A stretch of 64,000 nt of DNA from Leptotrichia hofstadii (GTDB lineage: Bacteria; Fusobacteriota; Fusobacteriia; Fusobacteriales; Leptotrichiaceae), in NCBI RefSeq assembly GCF_007990525.1, contig NZ_AP019823.1, forward strand, positions 682,001 to 746,000, written 5' to 3'. The position numbers were made by a program, and so were the translations under genes. The notes under the pieces are model-generated. The model was not told where the DNA came from. It did no database searches and saw only the letters and a program-made list of their open reading frames with translations. Positions within the stretch are counted from its first letter, which is position 1. Each line of letters begins with the position of its first letter. Below are positions 19,205 to 28,691 of the stretch, one piece after another.

Positions 19205-20569
19205 ATGCCAAAGGAAATGCGAGAAGGTAAAATTTCAGAGCCAAATCTAGAGGAGCAGGGAATTTTTCCAAAGAGATTTAAGTCACATAATGATTCGGTA
19301 GGGATTGTGTCAGATTATTTTCGGAAAAATAAGAAATTTGGAACAGAAGCAGAGTTGCTGGAAAGGATGGAGAAACCTGCGGAAAATGAACTTGGAACAA
19401 TTTACGTCCATACTCCATACTGTGATAAAATCTGTTCATTTTGCAACTTGAACCGAAAGCAGATTGACAATGATTTGGAAGATTACACAAATTTTCTTGT
19501 TTCAGAATTTGAAAAATACGGAAAGACGCCTTATATGAAAAGTAAAAAAATAAATGTAATTTTCTTTGGTGGTGGAACACCGACTATTTATAAGGAACAT
19601 CAGCTGGAACGAATTTTAAAGGCTATAAATGATAATTTCATTTTAACAGATGACTGTGAATTTACATTTGAAACAACATTGCATAATTTGAATCCAAAGA
19701 AAATAAAAGTTCTGGAAAAAGGCGGAGTAAATCGGCTAAGTGTTGGAATTCAGACTTTTTCTGACAGAGGAAGGAAGATTTTGAACAGGACTTTTTCAAA
19801 GGAGGAAACGGTAAAAAGATTGAGAAATCTTAAAGAGAGTTTTAGTGGAATGGTTTGTACTGATATAATTTATAATTATCCCGATGAAACAGTTGAGGAA
19901 GTGCTGGAAGATGCGAGAATCGTGAAGGATCTCAAAATAGATAGCACAAGTTTTTATTCGCTTATGATTTATGAAGGCTCTCAAATGTCTAAGGATATAC
20001 GAAATAACACATTGGAGTTGAATTATGAACTGAAAAAAGACTTTGAACTGCATGATGCTTTTCTCAAAAGTATGCTTGAAAGTGGAGAATATGAAGTGAT
20101 GGAGCATACAAAAATTGTTAGAAAAGGAAGGGATGAGTATAGATATATAAGAAATACACATCAAGGGAAGGATATTCTGCCGATTGGAGTAGGTGCAGGC
20201 GGGAAAATTGATAATTTTGAAATCTTCAGATTGAGTCAGGATAAGGCATTTTATGCGATTTCTTCAGATGAAAATGAAATGAAGATGAAACGAATAAGTG
20301 GACTTTTACAGTATCCGAAAGTTTATTTTGACAAATTAAAAGAATATGTTTCCGATGAAATGTTTAATGAAATTTATAAGATTTTTGAAAATTTTGAAAA
20401 AAAAGGATACTTGAAAATTCATGAAACTCACACAGAACTCATGCCAGAAGGAATTTTCTGGGGAAACAACATAAGTGCAACAATATTAAAAAAATGTTTA
20501 GGAGGTGCAAAGGATGTCAAGTCTAGTAGTCTTTTCCACATCAACAGGAAACACAAGAAAAATAGCTGA
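19205..20569 (+). CDS. hmuW: Radical SAM haem-utilisation enzyme (HutW/ChuW/HmuW family)
   Basis: A 454-residue HemN-related radical SAM enzyme. The cluster motif C-x3-C-x2-C (CDKICSFC) lies near residues 73-80, and 'FFGGGTPT' near residue 122 is the SAM-binding glycine motif. ChuW of E. coli O157 and HmuW of Fusobacterium are known to open haem without oxygen by methyl transfer, giving anaerobilin and free iron. HutW annotation follows from the operon with HugZ, a flavodoxin and haem/iron transport. It starts 6 bp after hugZ and overlaps the flavodoxin gene by 56 bp, a sign of translational coupling. Confidence 0.87.
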   Translation: MPKEMREGKISEPNLEEQGIFPKRFKSHNDSVGIVSDYFRKNKKFGTEAELLERMEKPAENELGTIYVHTPYCDKICSFCNLNRKQIDNDLEDYTNFLVSEFEKYGKTPYMKSKKINVIFFGGGTPTIYKEHQLERILKAINDNFILTDDCEFTFETTLHNLNPKKIKVLEKGGVNRLSVGIQTFSDRGRKILNRTFSKEETVKRLRNLKESFSGMVCTDIIYNYPDETVEEVLEDARIVKDLKIDSTSFYSLMIYEGSQMSKDIRNNTLELNYELKKDFELHDAFLKSMLESGEYEVMEHTKIVRKGRDEYRYIRNTHQGKDILPIGVGAGGKIDNFEIFRLSQDKAFYAISSDENEMKMKRISGLLQYPKVYFDKLKEYVSDEMFNEIYKIFENFEKKGYLKIHETHTELMPEGIFWGNNISATILKKCLGGAKDVKSSSLFHINRKHKKNS

Positions 20570-21029
20570 TGCCATTTTTTCAGCCTTAAAGGATACAGAT
20601 AAAAAAATAGTGGATGTAAACGAAATAAACACTGTAAATATGAATGAATTTGAGAAAATTATTATTGGTGGCTGGATTGACAAAGGCGAGATTGATGAAA
20701 AATCCAAAGAGTTTTTGACTAATCTAAAAAATAAAAAACTTGGACTTTTTGTAACAATGGGTGGAAATCCAGAAACAGACAGGGCAAAAAACTGCTTTCA
20801 GGAAATAAAAAAATCATTGGAAAAAAATGGAAACATTGTAGAAAAAACATTTGTATGTCAAGGGGCGATTGATCCCAATTTAATAAATAAATTTCGAGAA
20901 ATGACAAAACAGGGGATAGCTGGGCCTTTTGCAGTCACTCCAGAAAGAGAAGCCAGATGGGCAGAAGCGGCAAAACATCCAGACGAAAAGGATATTGAAA
21001 ATGCTAAGAGAATATTTGGAGGATTGTAA
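20514..21029 (+). CDS. hmuF: Flavodoxin-like protein (HmuF-type partner of the radical SAM enzyme)
   Basis: About 171 residues. 'VVFSTSTGNTRKIADAI' near the N-terminus is the FMN phosphate-binding loop (T/S-x-T-G-N-T), and 'IIIGGWIDKGEID' and 'LFVTMGGNPETDRAKNC' are the later flavin loops. In Fusobacterium nucleatum a flavodoxin-superfamily protein, HmuF, supplies electrons to HmuW and handles anaerobilin; the same gene order here supports that role. The start ATG at 20514 follows GGAGGTG by 6 bases and lies inside the end of hmuW. Confidence 0.8.
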   Translation: MSSLVVFSTSTGNTRKIADAIFSALKDTDKKIVDVNEINTVNMNEFEKIIIGGWIDKGEIDEKSKEFLTNLKNKKLGLFVTMGGNPETDRAKNCFQEIKKSLEKNGNIVEKTFVCQGAIDPNLINKFREMTKQGIAGPFAVTPEREARWAEAAKHPDEKDIENAKRIFGGL

Positions 21030-21059
21030 AATTAAGAATAAAAATAAGGGGGATAAATT

Positions 21060-21419
21060 GTGAAAATAATTTATGTAATCGCAGGATTACTGGCAGTAGC
21101 ATTGGGATTTATAGGAGCTTTTCTACCAGGATTGCCGACGACACCATTTTTATTATTAGCTAGCTTCTGCTTTGCAAAGGGCTCAAGGCGATTTGATGGA
21201 TGGTTCAAATCAACAAAGCTGTATAAAAATCATCTGGAAGACTTTGAAAAAAATAGAAGTATGAGATTGAAAACAAAAATAACATTACTACTTTTTTCTA
21301 GTGCAATGATGTTATTTCCAATAATTAGGTTTAGTAATCATTATATTAGGGGAACGCTTGTTTTGCTGGAAGTTTTTAAATATTACTATTTTATTTTTAA
21401 AATAAAAACAAAATTTTAA
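21060..21419 (+). CDS. DUF454 (YbaN-like) inner-membrane protein
   Basis: A 119-residue membrane protein with three hydrophobic segments and the DUF454 signature 'LGFIGAFLPGLPTTPFLLLASFCFAKGS' spread over residues 16-42. GTG start after AAGGGGGAT. DUF454 genes often sit at the end of haem-uptake operons in Gram-negative bacteria; the function is unknown. It is the last gene of this operon. Confidence 0.85.
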   Translation: MKIIYVIAGLLAVALGFIGAFLPGLPTTPFLLLASFCFAKGSRRFDGWFKSTKLYKNHLEDFEKNRSMRLKTKITLLLFSSAMMLFPIIRFSNHYIRGTLVLLEVFKYYYFIFKIKTKF

Positions 21420-21621
21420 AGAAAGGAAAAGACTTTTGTTTCTATTGCTTAAAATAACCTGAAAAAGTAAAATTTAAGAAATAAAAATTATTAACTAAAA
21501 AAACTTAAAATAAAACTTCCAAATAAAGACTACTTACTTGAATATTTAATGATAAATTTTTTTTAAAAATATGATATAATAGCAAAAAAATTAATAAATA
21601 AAATATGGGGAAAATAGTAAG

Positions 21622-23103
21622 ATGAAAAATTATTTAAGAGCGATAAATCAAAGACTTGGAAATATTTTTGTGAATATTCGGACTTTGGAGGAATTGGAAA
21701 GAAAGACAAAAAGTGTTGTAGATGAAGAAAAGAATGTTTTTGAGTACAATCAGAATATTAAGAAAGTTAATGATCTTATAAAAAAGGGAGAATTTGAGAA
21801 AGCAAAAAATATTCTGGAAGAGATGAAGGGACTTCATCGGATGGGGTATTATGAGCTTGGGAAGTATTATTACTTCTGTGAAGGGGATTTGAGCAAGGCA
21901 GAGAGTAATTTATATATTGCATTTGAAAATGGGGTTGTGAAGGCTGGATATTATTTAGGGAGGCTGGAAGAAGAGAGCGGGAATGTGAATTTGGCTAGAA
22001 ACTGGTATGTTACCAGTTTTAATTTTTCTGAGAAGTCTGTTATGAAGCTATTTTATTTTGCGATAAGAGAACAAAATTTCTGGGCAATAGATGGATATTT
22101 TTATTATTTGCTGCAATACGGCGAGAGTGCTAAAAATCTGTATGAATTTGCCAAATATTATTTTTGGAGAAATGATAATGAAAAAATAAAGGAAATTCAG
22201 AATAAGCTGCTGAATGAAAGCCAGATTTTGTATTTAACAAAAGAAATTTTATACAATGTTAAATGTATGCTTGGAGATGAAAAGAGCAGGGAGTACATAA
22301 AGTTTGTGGAAAACGCTAAAAATCTTGAGAAATTGGGAGAAATAGAAAAAGCAGAAAAATTTTATAAAAGATCAATTGAATATAGTGAATATGGAAATGT
22401 AGAACTGGCTAAATATTATGGAAAATTTACAGAATTTGATAAATATGAAAAACTAAAAAGGATTTTTAAAAATAATTTTCTGAAACAAATACGATCAGAA
22501 ACATCTTATCAGCTTGGAAAGTACAGTGAACACCAAAGCAATCTTTACGATGCGATAAAATGGTACAAAATATCTGCAAAAAATGAGAATTATAAATCTT
22601 TCTATAAACTTTCAAAACTGCAAAGTCAAAAATTTTCTGAAACAGAAACAAATTTACAGAATAACTATTTTAAATATTTAAAAAACTCTGCAGATTTGGG
22701 ATATGCACGAGCAATGATTGAAATGGCATTTGATTCACATTTAAACAGTCTGGAAAGTTTTGAGATGGCAGAGAAGATTTTGACACAGAATAATATTTTT
22801 GAACTGACAAAGGCAATAATGAATAAGGCAAAAATGATTTATTTTGGAAATGAAATTAAGGAAGTTCTGGAAATAAATTATGAAGAGGAAAATATGAATA
22901 CGATAAAGATGTTATTTGAAAATGAGAAAAAAAGGAATAATAAGGAAATTGGTGAAATAGAATATTCGATTACGAAGAATAACTTACAAAGAAATCTGAA
23001 AATTATTGAGGGAGAAGGAAATATTGAAAAACAGCAAGAAAAACCAAAAAATACATCTTCAAATTTACTTAATAAATTAAAAAATTTTTTTGGAAATTCA
23101 TAA
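21622..23103 (+). CDS. Sel1/TPR-repeat protein
   Basis: A 493-residue cytoplasmic protein, Lys/Glu/Asn-rich, built of helical hairpin repeats. Clear repeat-like units include 'GYYELGKYYYFCEGDLSKAE', 'AGYYLGRLEEESGNVNLARNWY' and 'LGKYSEHQSNLYDAIKWYKIS'. No signal peptide or membrane helix is seen. Such repeats form protein-binding scaffolds; partner unknown. It has a separate upstream spacer of 200 bp with a TATAAT but no convincing -35. It converges on fruA across a shared terminator. Confidence 0.75.
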   Translation: MKNYLRAINQRLGNIFVNIRTLEELERKTKSVVDEEKNVFEYNQNIKKVNDLIKKGEFEKAKNILEEMKGLHRMGYYELGKYYYFCEGDLSKAESNLYIAFENGVVKAGYYLGRLEEESGNVNLARNWYVTSFNFSEKSVMKLFYFAIREQNFWAIDGYFYYLLQYGESAKNLYEFAKYYFWRNDNEKIKEIQNKLLNESQILYLTKEILYNVKCMLGDEKSREYIKFVENAKNLEKLGEIEKAEKFYKRSIEYSEYGNVELAKYYGKFTEFDKYEKLKRIFKNNFLKQIRSETSYQLGKYSEHQSNLYDAIKWYKISAKNENYKSFYKLSKLQSQKFSETETNLQNNYFKYLKNSADLGYARAMIEMAFDSHLNSLESFEMAEKILTQNNIFELTKAIMNKAKMIYFGNEIKEVLEINYEEENMNTIKMLFENEKKRNNKEIGEIEYSITKNNLQRNLKIIEGEGNIEKQQEKPKNTSSNLLNKLKNFFGNS

Positions 23104-23192
23104 TTTATTCAGAAAAATTAAACAAATTTGAAATTGAGCAGATTAGCTATAATTATTAAAATTAGTTTTAAAATTATTATTACTTAAAATAG

Positions 23193-23234
23193 AAAAACCG
23201 TTTTAAATGAATTAATCAAATAAGACGGTTTTTT
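23193..23234. terminator. Bidirectional terminator between the TPR gene and fruA
   Basis: AAAAACCGT (23193-23201) pairs with ACGGTTTTT (23225-23233). Both strands end in T runs, serving the two convergent genes. Confidence 0.8.
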
Positions 23235-23262
23235 GTTATTTATTATAAAATATATTTAAATT

Positions 23263-25218
23263 TTAGTCTTTTTTTATAACAGGCTTTAATGCTCCTAATA
23301 TAAGAGCTGAAACGATACTTCCAATAATAACTGCTACTAAGTACAATAAGAAGTTATTGCTTAATACCATTACTAAAATTCCACCATGTGGAGCAGGTAT
23401 TTTTATGTTGAATAAACCTGTTAATCCTCCTGCAATTGCTGAACCTACAACACTTGCTGGAATAATTGTTTTCGGATCTGCCGCCGCATAAGGAATCGCA
23501 CCTTCTGTAATAAATGATAATCCCATTACATAATTTGACAGTCCAGCTTCTCTTTCCTGCTCAGTAAATTTATTTTTAAATAATGTCGATGCTAATGCAA
23601 TTGCGATAGGTGGCACCATTCCTCCAGCCATAACTGCTGCCATTGGAATACTTCCGCCAGAAGACAATGTTGCTGCCAGAGAGCCTACACCAAATACATA
23701 AGCTGCTTTATTTACAGGACCTCCCATATCTATTGCCATCATTCCGCCTAAAATCAATCCTAGCAATGCCGCGCTTGCTCCACTCATTGAAGTAAGCCAG
23801 TTATTTAATCCTGTATTTATTATTGAAACTATCGGATTTAATACTAAAACCATACCTAGACCTGTCATTAAAACAGATAAAACAGGATAAAACAAGATCA
23901 TTTTTAATCCGTTTAATGATTTTGGCAAGTTTGCTAATGCTTTTACTAAAAATTTAACTACATAACCAGCTAAGAACCCTCCAGCTAACGCTCCTAAGAA
24001 ACCTGAACCTCCAGCTTTTGCCATTGCTCCTGCAACTAATCCTGCTGTAAGCCCTGCTCTTTCACTTATGCTGTATGCTATATATCCTCCTAGAACAGGT
24101 ATAAATAAATCAAATGCAACGCCTCCAATTTGAACTTTCAGTATATATGCTAATGTTGTAATTGAACCGTAAATCTGTCTAGGGTCATCAGTATTTACAG
24201 ATTTAGCAAGACTTTCTGCATTTCCTTTTCCTGCCAAGGTATCAACCAAAAATGCCAACGCAATCAAGATACCTCCACTTATTACTAATGGAAGCATATA
24301 AGAAACTCCGCTTAATAAGTGTTTGTAAAGTCCTTTTTTCTCAGACGAAGATTCTTCAGAAGAAGCTGTAGAAGAACCGCTTGCATGGAAAACAGGGGCT
24401 TTTCCATCTAAAACTTGTTGAATTAATGCTTTTGCGTTGTTAATACCTTCCTTTGCCTCCACTTGAATTAATGGTTTACCGTCAAATCTGTTAACTTCAA
24501 TATTTCTGTTAATTGCTAAAATTACACCAGTTGCTTTTTTTATATCTTCATCAGTTAAGACATTTTTTCTTCCATCAGCACCGTTTGTTTCAACTTTTAT
24601 GTTTACTCCCATTTCATCAGCTGCTTTTTTAAGTGCTTCTGCCGCCATATAAGTGTGGGCAATTCCTGTTGGGCAGGCTGTTGCCGCGATTATGTAAGGA
24701 GCATTTTCATCAGATGACGTATGTGCAGGTACTTCTTCTTTCTTTTCTTCCTCTGCAAATTTTTCTGCTTCAGCCTTGTTAATAATATCCAATACTTCGT
24801 CAGCAGTTTTTGCATTTTCTAGTGCCGCTTTAAAATCGTCATCTAGCAATAACTGTGATAATCTTGCAAGCGTTTCGATATGAGTGTTATTCGCACCATC
24901 TGGAGCCGCAATCATAAAGAAAAGTGTCGCAGGCTCTCCATCTAATGAGTCGTAGTCGATCCCTTCAGGTTTTCTACCCATAGCAAGTGCAGGTTCTTTT
25001 ACAAATTCTGTTTTCGCATGTGGAATCGCAATTCCTTCCCCAATTCCAGTTGAACTTTGTTCCTCTCTTGCCATCAATGCCTTGACATAGCCGTCATAGT
25101 CATTTAAGACACCTGTTTTTTCATGCAATTTTGCAAGTTCTTTTATAATGTCTACTTTATTTGTAGATTTTACATCCAGATTTATTCTATCTTTAATCAG
25201 TAAATCTGATATTTTCAT
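23263..25218 (-). CDS. fruA: PTS fructose transporter EIIABC
   Basis: A 651-residue fructose permease of the phosphotransferase system, importing fructose as fructose-1-phosphate. Domain order is A-B-C. EIIA has the phosphorylated His in 'GIAIPHAKT' near residue 65, EIIB the Cys in 'AATACPTGIAHTYMAAEAL' near residue 175, and the C-terminal EIIC is a membrane domain of about 330 residues with many helices. The start at 25218 follows AAGGATGG; an in-frame upstream ATG at 25272 has no ribosome site. It lies 135 bp downstream of fruK and completes the fructose operon. Confidence 0.95.
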   Translation of the reverse strand: MKISDLLIKDRINLDVKSTNKVDIIKELAKLHEKTGVLNDYDGYVKALMAREEQSSTGIGEGIAIPHAKTEFVKEPALAMGRKPEGIDYDSLDGEPATLFFMIAAPDGANNTHIETLARLSQLLLDDDFKAALENAKTADEVLDIINKAEAEKFAEEEKKEEVPAHTSSDENAPYIIAATACPTGIAHTYMAAEALKKAADEMGVNIKVETNGADGRKNVLTDEDIKKATGVILAINRNIEVNRFDGKPLIQVEAKEGINNAKALIQQVLDGKAPVFHASGSSTASSEESSSEKKGLYKHLLSGVSYMLPLVISGGILIALAFLVDTLAGKGNAESLAKSVNTDDPRQIYGSITTLAYILKVQIGGVAFDLFIPVLGGYIAYSISERAGLTAGLVAGAMAKAGGSGFLGALAGGFLAGYVVKFLVKALANLPKSLNGLKMILFYPVLSVLMTGLGMVLVLNPIVSIINTGLNNWLTSMSGASAALLGLILGGMMAIDMGGPVNKAAYVFGVGSLAATLSSGGSIPMAAVMAGGMVPPIAIALASTLFKNKFTEQEREAGLSNYVMGLSFITEGAIPYAAADPKTIIPASVVGSAIAGGLTGLFNIKIPAPHGGILVMVLSNNFLLYLVAVIIGSIVSALILGALKPVIKKD

Positions 25219-25353
25219 ATTTATACCATCCTTATTAATTTTATTTTTTAAATTTATTTTTATATTTAACATAATAAAACCACTTTAAAATTCGATTCAA
25301 AAATCATTATTTTACTCAAATTGAAATTTGATTTTTATTAATTTAAGTTTATT

Positions 25354-26271
25354 TTAGAAAGTTTCTTTTGTAATTTCAATTTCGCTGTATAATTTATTTA
25401 CTAAATCTTTTTCTGCAAGTCCGTAAGAATAAGCTGTCGCACTTCCCGAAGCGACTGCCAGCCTAAATGAATCTTCTGGAGAAAGCCCTTTTACAAATCC
25501 GGCAATAAATCCTGCAACCATAGAGTCTCCCGCTCCGATTGAATTAATTAGCTGTCCTTTTGGAACTGATGCTTCCAGTACAAAGTCTTTGTTTACAAGC
25601 AATGCGCCTTCGCCACCTCTGGAAAGAATAACATTTTTTACACCTTTGTCCAAAAAGAATTTACATTTTTCGACAATTTCAGCTTTTGTTTCCAATTTTT
25701 CATTAAACATTTCCCTTAGTTCGTGAATATTTGGTTTTACAAAAAGGTTGTTATGAATATTGTCCTGCAGTAAGTTTCCTCTTGTGTCAAGAACAATTTC
25801 CACATTGGCTTTTACATTTTCGGATAATTCTTTGTAAATTTTACTGCTAACTGAAGCAGGGATGCTTCCTGAAAGTACAAGAATATCTCCATCTTTCAAA
25901 TCAGAAATTTTATTAGTCAGTTCCTGCAATTTTTCAGATGTAATTTCTGGTGAAACTCCCGTAAGTTCTGTTTCTTTGTCGTTACCATTAACTTTTACAT
26001 TAATTCTAGTATTTCCTTCAAGTTCTACAAATTCAGATTTAATGTTATCTTTTTGCAAATCTCTAATAATAAAATCTCCAACAAATCCAGCTACAAAGCC
26101 AATTGCTGTAGATTCCACATCCAGATTTTTCAATACTTTTGAAACATTAATTCCTTTTCCACCAGCTCTGTAATTGACTTCATGGGCAAGATTCAGATGT
26201 TCAGCCTGTAAGTCATTTTTCAGATACATGTCATAATCCAACGCTGGATTCAGTGTCAATGTGTAAATCAT
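25354..26271 (-). CDS. fruK: 1-phosphofructokinase
   Basis: A PfkB-family sugar kinase of 305 residues that turns fructose-1-phosphate into fructose-1,6-bisphosphate. The N-terminus 'MIYTLTLNPALDYD' and 'RAGGKGINVSKVL' are the substrate motifs. 'INSIGAGDSMVAGFIAG' near residue 245 is the catalytic/anion-hole block with the base Asp. The ATG is preceded by AAGGAGGA. First gene of the fruKA operon; no DeoR-type repressor gene is adjacent, unlike in many Firmicutes. Confidence 0.95.
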   Translation of the reverse strand: MIYTLTLNPALDYDMYLKNDLQAEHLNLAHEVNYRAGGKGINVSKVLKNLDVESTAIGFVAGFVGDFIIRDLQKDNIKSEFVELEGNTRINVKVNGNDKETELTGVSPEITSEKLQELTNKISDLKDGDILVLSGSIPASVSSKIYKELSENVKANVEIVLDTRGNLLQDNIHNNLFVKPNIHELREMFNEKLETKAEIVEKCKFFLDKGVKNVILSRGGEGALLVNKDFVLEASVPKGQLINSIGAGDSMVAGFIAGFVKGLSPEDSFRLAVASGSATAYSYGLAEKDLVNKLYSEIEITKETF

Positions 26272-26309
26272 AATTTTCCTCCTTAAAATTAAACATTATT
26301 TCCCATTTA

Positions 26310-26340
26310 TTTATATCATTTGAGACTTAAAATGTCAAAT
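26310..26340 (-). promoter_or_regulatory. fruKA promoter with candidate operator
   Basis: On the minus strand, perfect TTGACA (plus-strand 26333-26338), 17-bp spacer, TATAAA (26310-26315). An inverted hexamer ATTTGA...TCAAAT (26318-26323, 26335-26340) spans the -35 region and could bind a regulator. Confidence 0.7.
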
Positions 26341-26368
26341 AAATTAACTAATCGTCTATTTTTTCTGA

Positions 26369-26397
26369 TTGACAATTTAGAAATTTCTATGTATAAT
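26369..26397 (+). promoter_or_regulatory. tRNA-Leu cluster promoter
   Basis: Perfect TTGACA, 17-bp spacer and perfect TATAAT, about 65 bp before the first tRNA. It is divergent from the fruKA promoter, 30 bp away. Confidence 0.85.
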
Positions 26398-26461
26398 AAG
26401 TTTAATTATTGAAAAAAGTAAATGAATTTTTAATATATAATAAAATAGAATAAAAAATTAT

Positions 26462-26547
26462 GCGAGTGTAGGTGGAATGGTAGACACGCTATCTTGAGGG
26501 GGTAGTGGCTTTTAGCCGTATGGGTTCAAATCCCATCATTCGCACCA
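26462..26547 (+). tRNA. tRNA-Leu (anticodon GAG)
   Basis: An 86-nt cloverleaf with encoded CCA. Acceptor stem GCGAGTG pairs with CATTCGC (one G-U). Anticodon arm CTATC-TTGAGGG-GGTAG gives GAG. A long variable arm (class II) and the TTCAAAT loop of the T arm are present. Confidence 0.93.
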
Positions 26548-26587
26548 TCTTTTATTTTTATTTTGTTACAGTTCATTATTAAATTTT

Positions 26588-26672
26588 GCGAGTGTGATGG
26601 AATTGGTAGACATGCTATTTTCAGAGGGTAGTGGCAGTAGCCGTACGGGTTCGACTCCCGTCACTCGCACCA
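26588..26672 (+). tRNA. tRNA-Leu (anticodon CAG)
   Basis: An 85-nt cloverleaf with encoded CCA. Acceptor GCGAGTG/CACTCGC is fully paired. Anticodon arm CTATT-TTCAGAG-GGTAG gives CAG. Long variable arm; T loop TTCGACT. It is 40 bp after the GAG tRNA and shares its promoter. Confidence 0.93.
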
Positions 26673-26923
26673 TTAAATAACTTCAATCATATCTATTTAT
26701 TTCATTTTTTATTGATATTGCTCTTTTGTATAGATATTTCCTGTACAGAATTTATTTTGAGCCTTTTTCAAAATTATGTTAATAAAATTTGAATAGGCTT
26801 AAGGTCTTATCATAAGTATTGATTAAATTCATCACTGATGCATGCATTTTTTCTTTGCTATCAACTGAATAATCATAATACAAAAATTTTAGGTTTATCG
26901 TATTATTATAAATATCATAATAA
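26673..26923. other. Non-coding spacer
   Basis: AT-rich sequence after the tRNA pair. I see no tRNA terminator and no supported gene; it leads into the 3' end of the minus-strand pseudogene. Confidence 0.4.
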
Positions 26924-27851
26924 TCAAAAATGCTTTGAAAATATGAATAATCTTGCTTCTGCTAAGGAATGTCCAAAAAACACAATTTCCCCTGTATATA
27001 GTATATATGTTAAAGGAGAAGCAACTTCTTTTTTTTCGATATTAGCTTCAAGAACTCTAGATGTTTTAGTAAAATAAATATATTGCTGATCTTCTTCTGC
27101 TTCTTTAGAATCTATTCCAAAAATGGGATTTTCTGTTGTCCCATGGATATTTACAAATACTTCAAAATAATCTTTCAAATAATCTGTATAATTAAAAGTT
27201 ATTGCATTTATACCGCTTTCTTTTAACTTATCTTGTATTTTATTAAAGACATTTTTTATTTTTTTAGTCACAATATCTAAGTCATCTACTTGTAATGGAT
27301 TATCTAAATTTTTAATATATTGACCAAATTCTTTTTCAAATTTATTTAACTCTCTTAATATTATATTTTTATCATTTTTGTCACATTTACTTATAATAAA
27401 TTTTTTTAAAATAAGTTTTTTTAATATCTTTTCAATTTCTTCATAATTACCTTTGATTTCTTCACGCTTGGATCTTTTATTATCCGTTCTTCTTCTATTG
27501 ACATTTCAATATTTGTTAAAGATTCTTTTGCACATTTTATATATGGTTTTATTTATTTTTCAACATTTTGCCAATATATTAGTTCATTATTAGATATTAC
27601 TAAGTATAATAAAAATAAATTATTGATTTTTCCATCTATTAATCTAAATATTTTTTCACTTACTTTTTCTATTTCTAATTTTAAATCAAAAATATTTTCA
27701 GTACGCCTGATTAATAACACCTATATTTCATTTTTGATATTAATTTTTTTTTATCGAAGAATAACCTCCATTTTCAAAAAAATCATTATAACTTGTTTTC
27801 ATTCCCATGTATAAATCAAAACTATTTTCTAGTATATATAACCTTTTCATA
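26924..27851 (-). pseudogene. Interrupted hypothetical gene
   Basis: Reading the minus strand from an ATG at 27851 with a GGAGAA ribosome site, a frame begins 'MKRLYILENSFDLYMGMK' and stops about 36 codons later at a run of nine A. In the next frame it continues ('NIFDLKLEIEKVSEKIFRL', 'NNELIYWQNVEK') through two in-frame stops. It then shifts again near 27490 into 'REEIKGNYEEIEKILKK' and runs to the stop at 26924. The original protein would be about 300 residues. I do not recognise the family. The decay, next to an IS200 and a broken hsdS, marks this as a relic of accessory DNA. Confidence 0.72.
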
Positions 27852-27921
27852 AATTCTCCTTTTACATTTTCATTTTTTAAATCAAATTAATTAAAAATTA
27901 TCTCCTTTCATTTTTTTGAAA

Positions 27922-27955
27922 TAAAAAAGCGACTAAGATTTTACTCCTGGTCGCT
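27922..27955 (-). terminator. Terminator downstream of the hsdS fragment
   Basis: AGCGAC (27928-27933) pairs with GTCGCT (27950-27955). On the minus strand the stem is followed by six T. Confidence 0.75.
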
Positions 27956-27962
27956 AAAACTT

Positions 27963-28691
27963 CTATAAATTTATACTTTTTTCAACAATCTCCATAACAG
28001 TCTTTTGTATTTTTTCTATTCTATTGTCAATTTCATTTTGTTTGTCAATTTTTTCTTGAATTTGTTTTACAATTATAGCTTGCTCAGTCAATGAAATGTT
28101 TGGAATCGGAAATTCTCGTATCATTGATGGGAATATATTTTGATTTTGCACCCCTTTTTTATTTACTTCAATCAAGTATTGGAAATATTTGCTTCGGAAA
28201 TAATAGTAGGCAAACATCGGTATACAATGTTGAGCATTCATTCTTATTCTCATTGTAAAATCAGCAAAAATACCATCAAATTCATTTAAGACTATTGCGG
28301 TTTTGCCTATTGCAACTCCTGATCTCGCAATTATGATGTCATTTATTTTTATTGACTTGTCCTGCTTCTTTTCAGCATAATAATTGTCAGACACTAATTG
28401 CGTATCATCTAACTCTACTTCTAATGATTTTATTGTAGCCATAGAAAGAAAATAGGCACTCCCATTCTCATCAAAATCTGAGGGTGATATACTTGCCCCT
28501 AATACTATTGGCTCACTTATAAAGTTCTTAAGTTTCTTATAATCTGTTTTTGTTAATTCATTCATTACAAACTTACCACTATCTCTATGAAACTTTGAAC
28601 TAAATCTTAAATCTCTATTATTAGCAAAAGTTTCAAATTTATTATTCTGATTATTTATTGCTTTTAGTTGTTCAAATGTACAATAATCATA
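27963..28691 (-). pseudogene. hsdS: Type I restriction-modification specificity subunit (HsdS), C-terminal fragment
   Basis: About 243 codons matching the second half of an HsdS protein. They comprise a target-recognition domain ('NDIIIARSGVAIGKTAIV', 'YYYFRSKYFQYLI', 'NIFPSMIREFPIPNISL') and the C-terminal conserved coiled region ('EQAIIVKQIQEKIDKQNEID'). Intact HsdS is about 400 residues with two recognition domains, so the first half is missing. The frame runs into the end of an IS200 element at 28692, and no hsdS sequence continues on the other side. No hsdM or hsdR is present in the window. Probably inactive. Confidence 0.8.
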
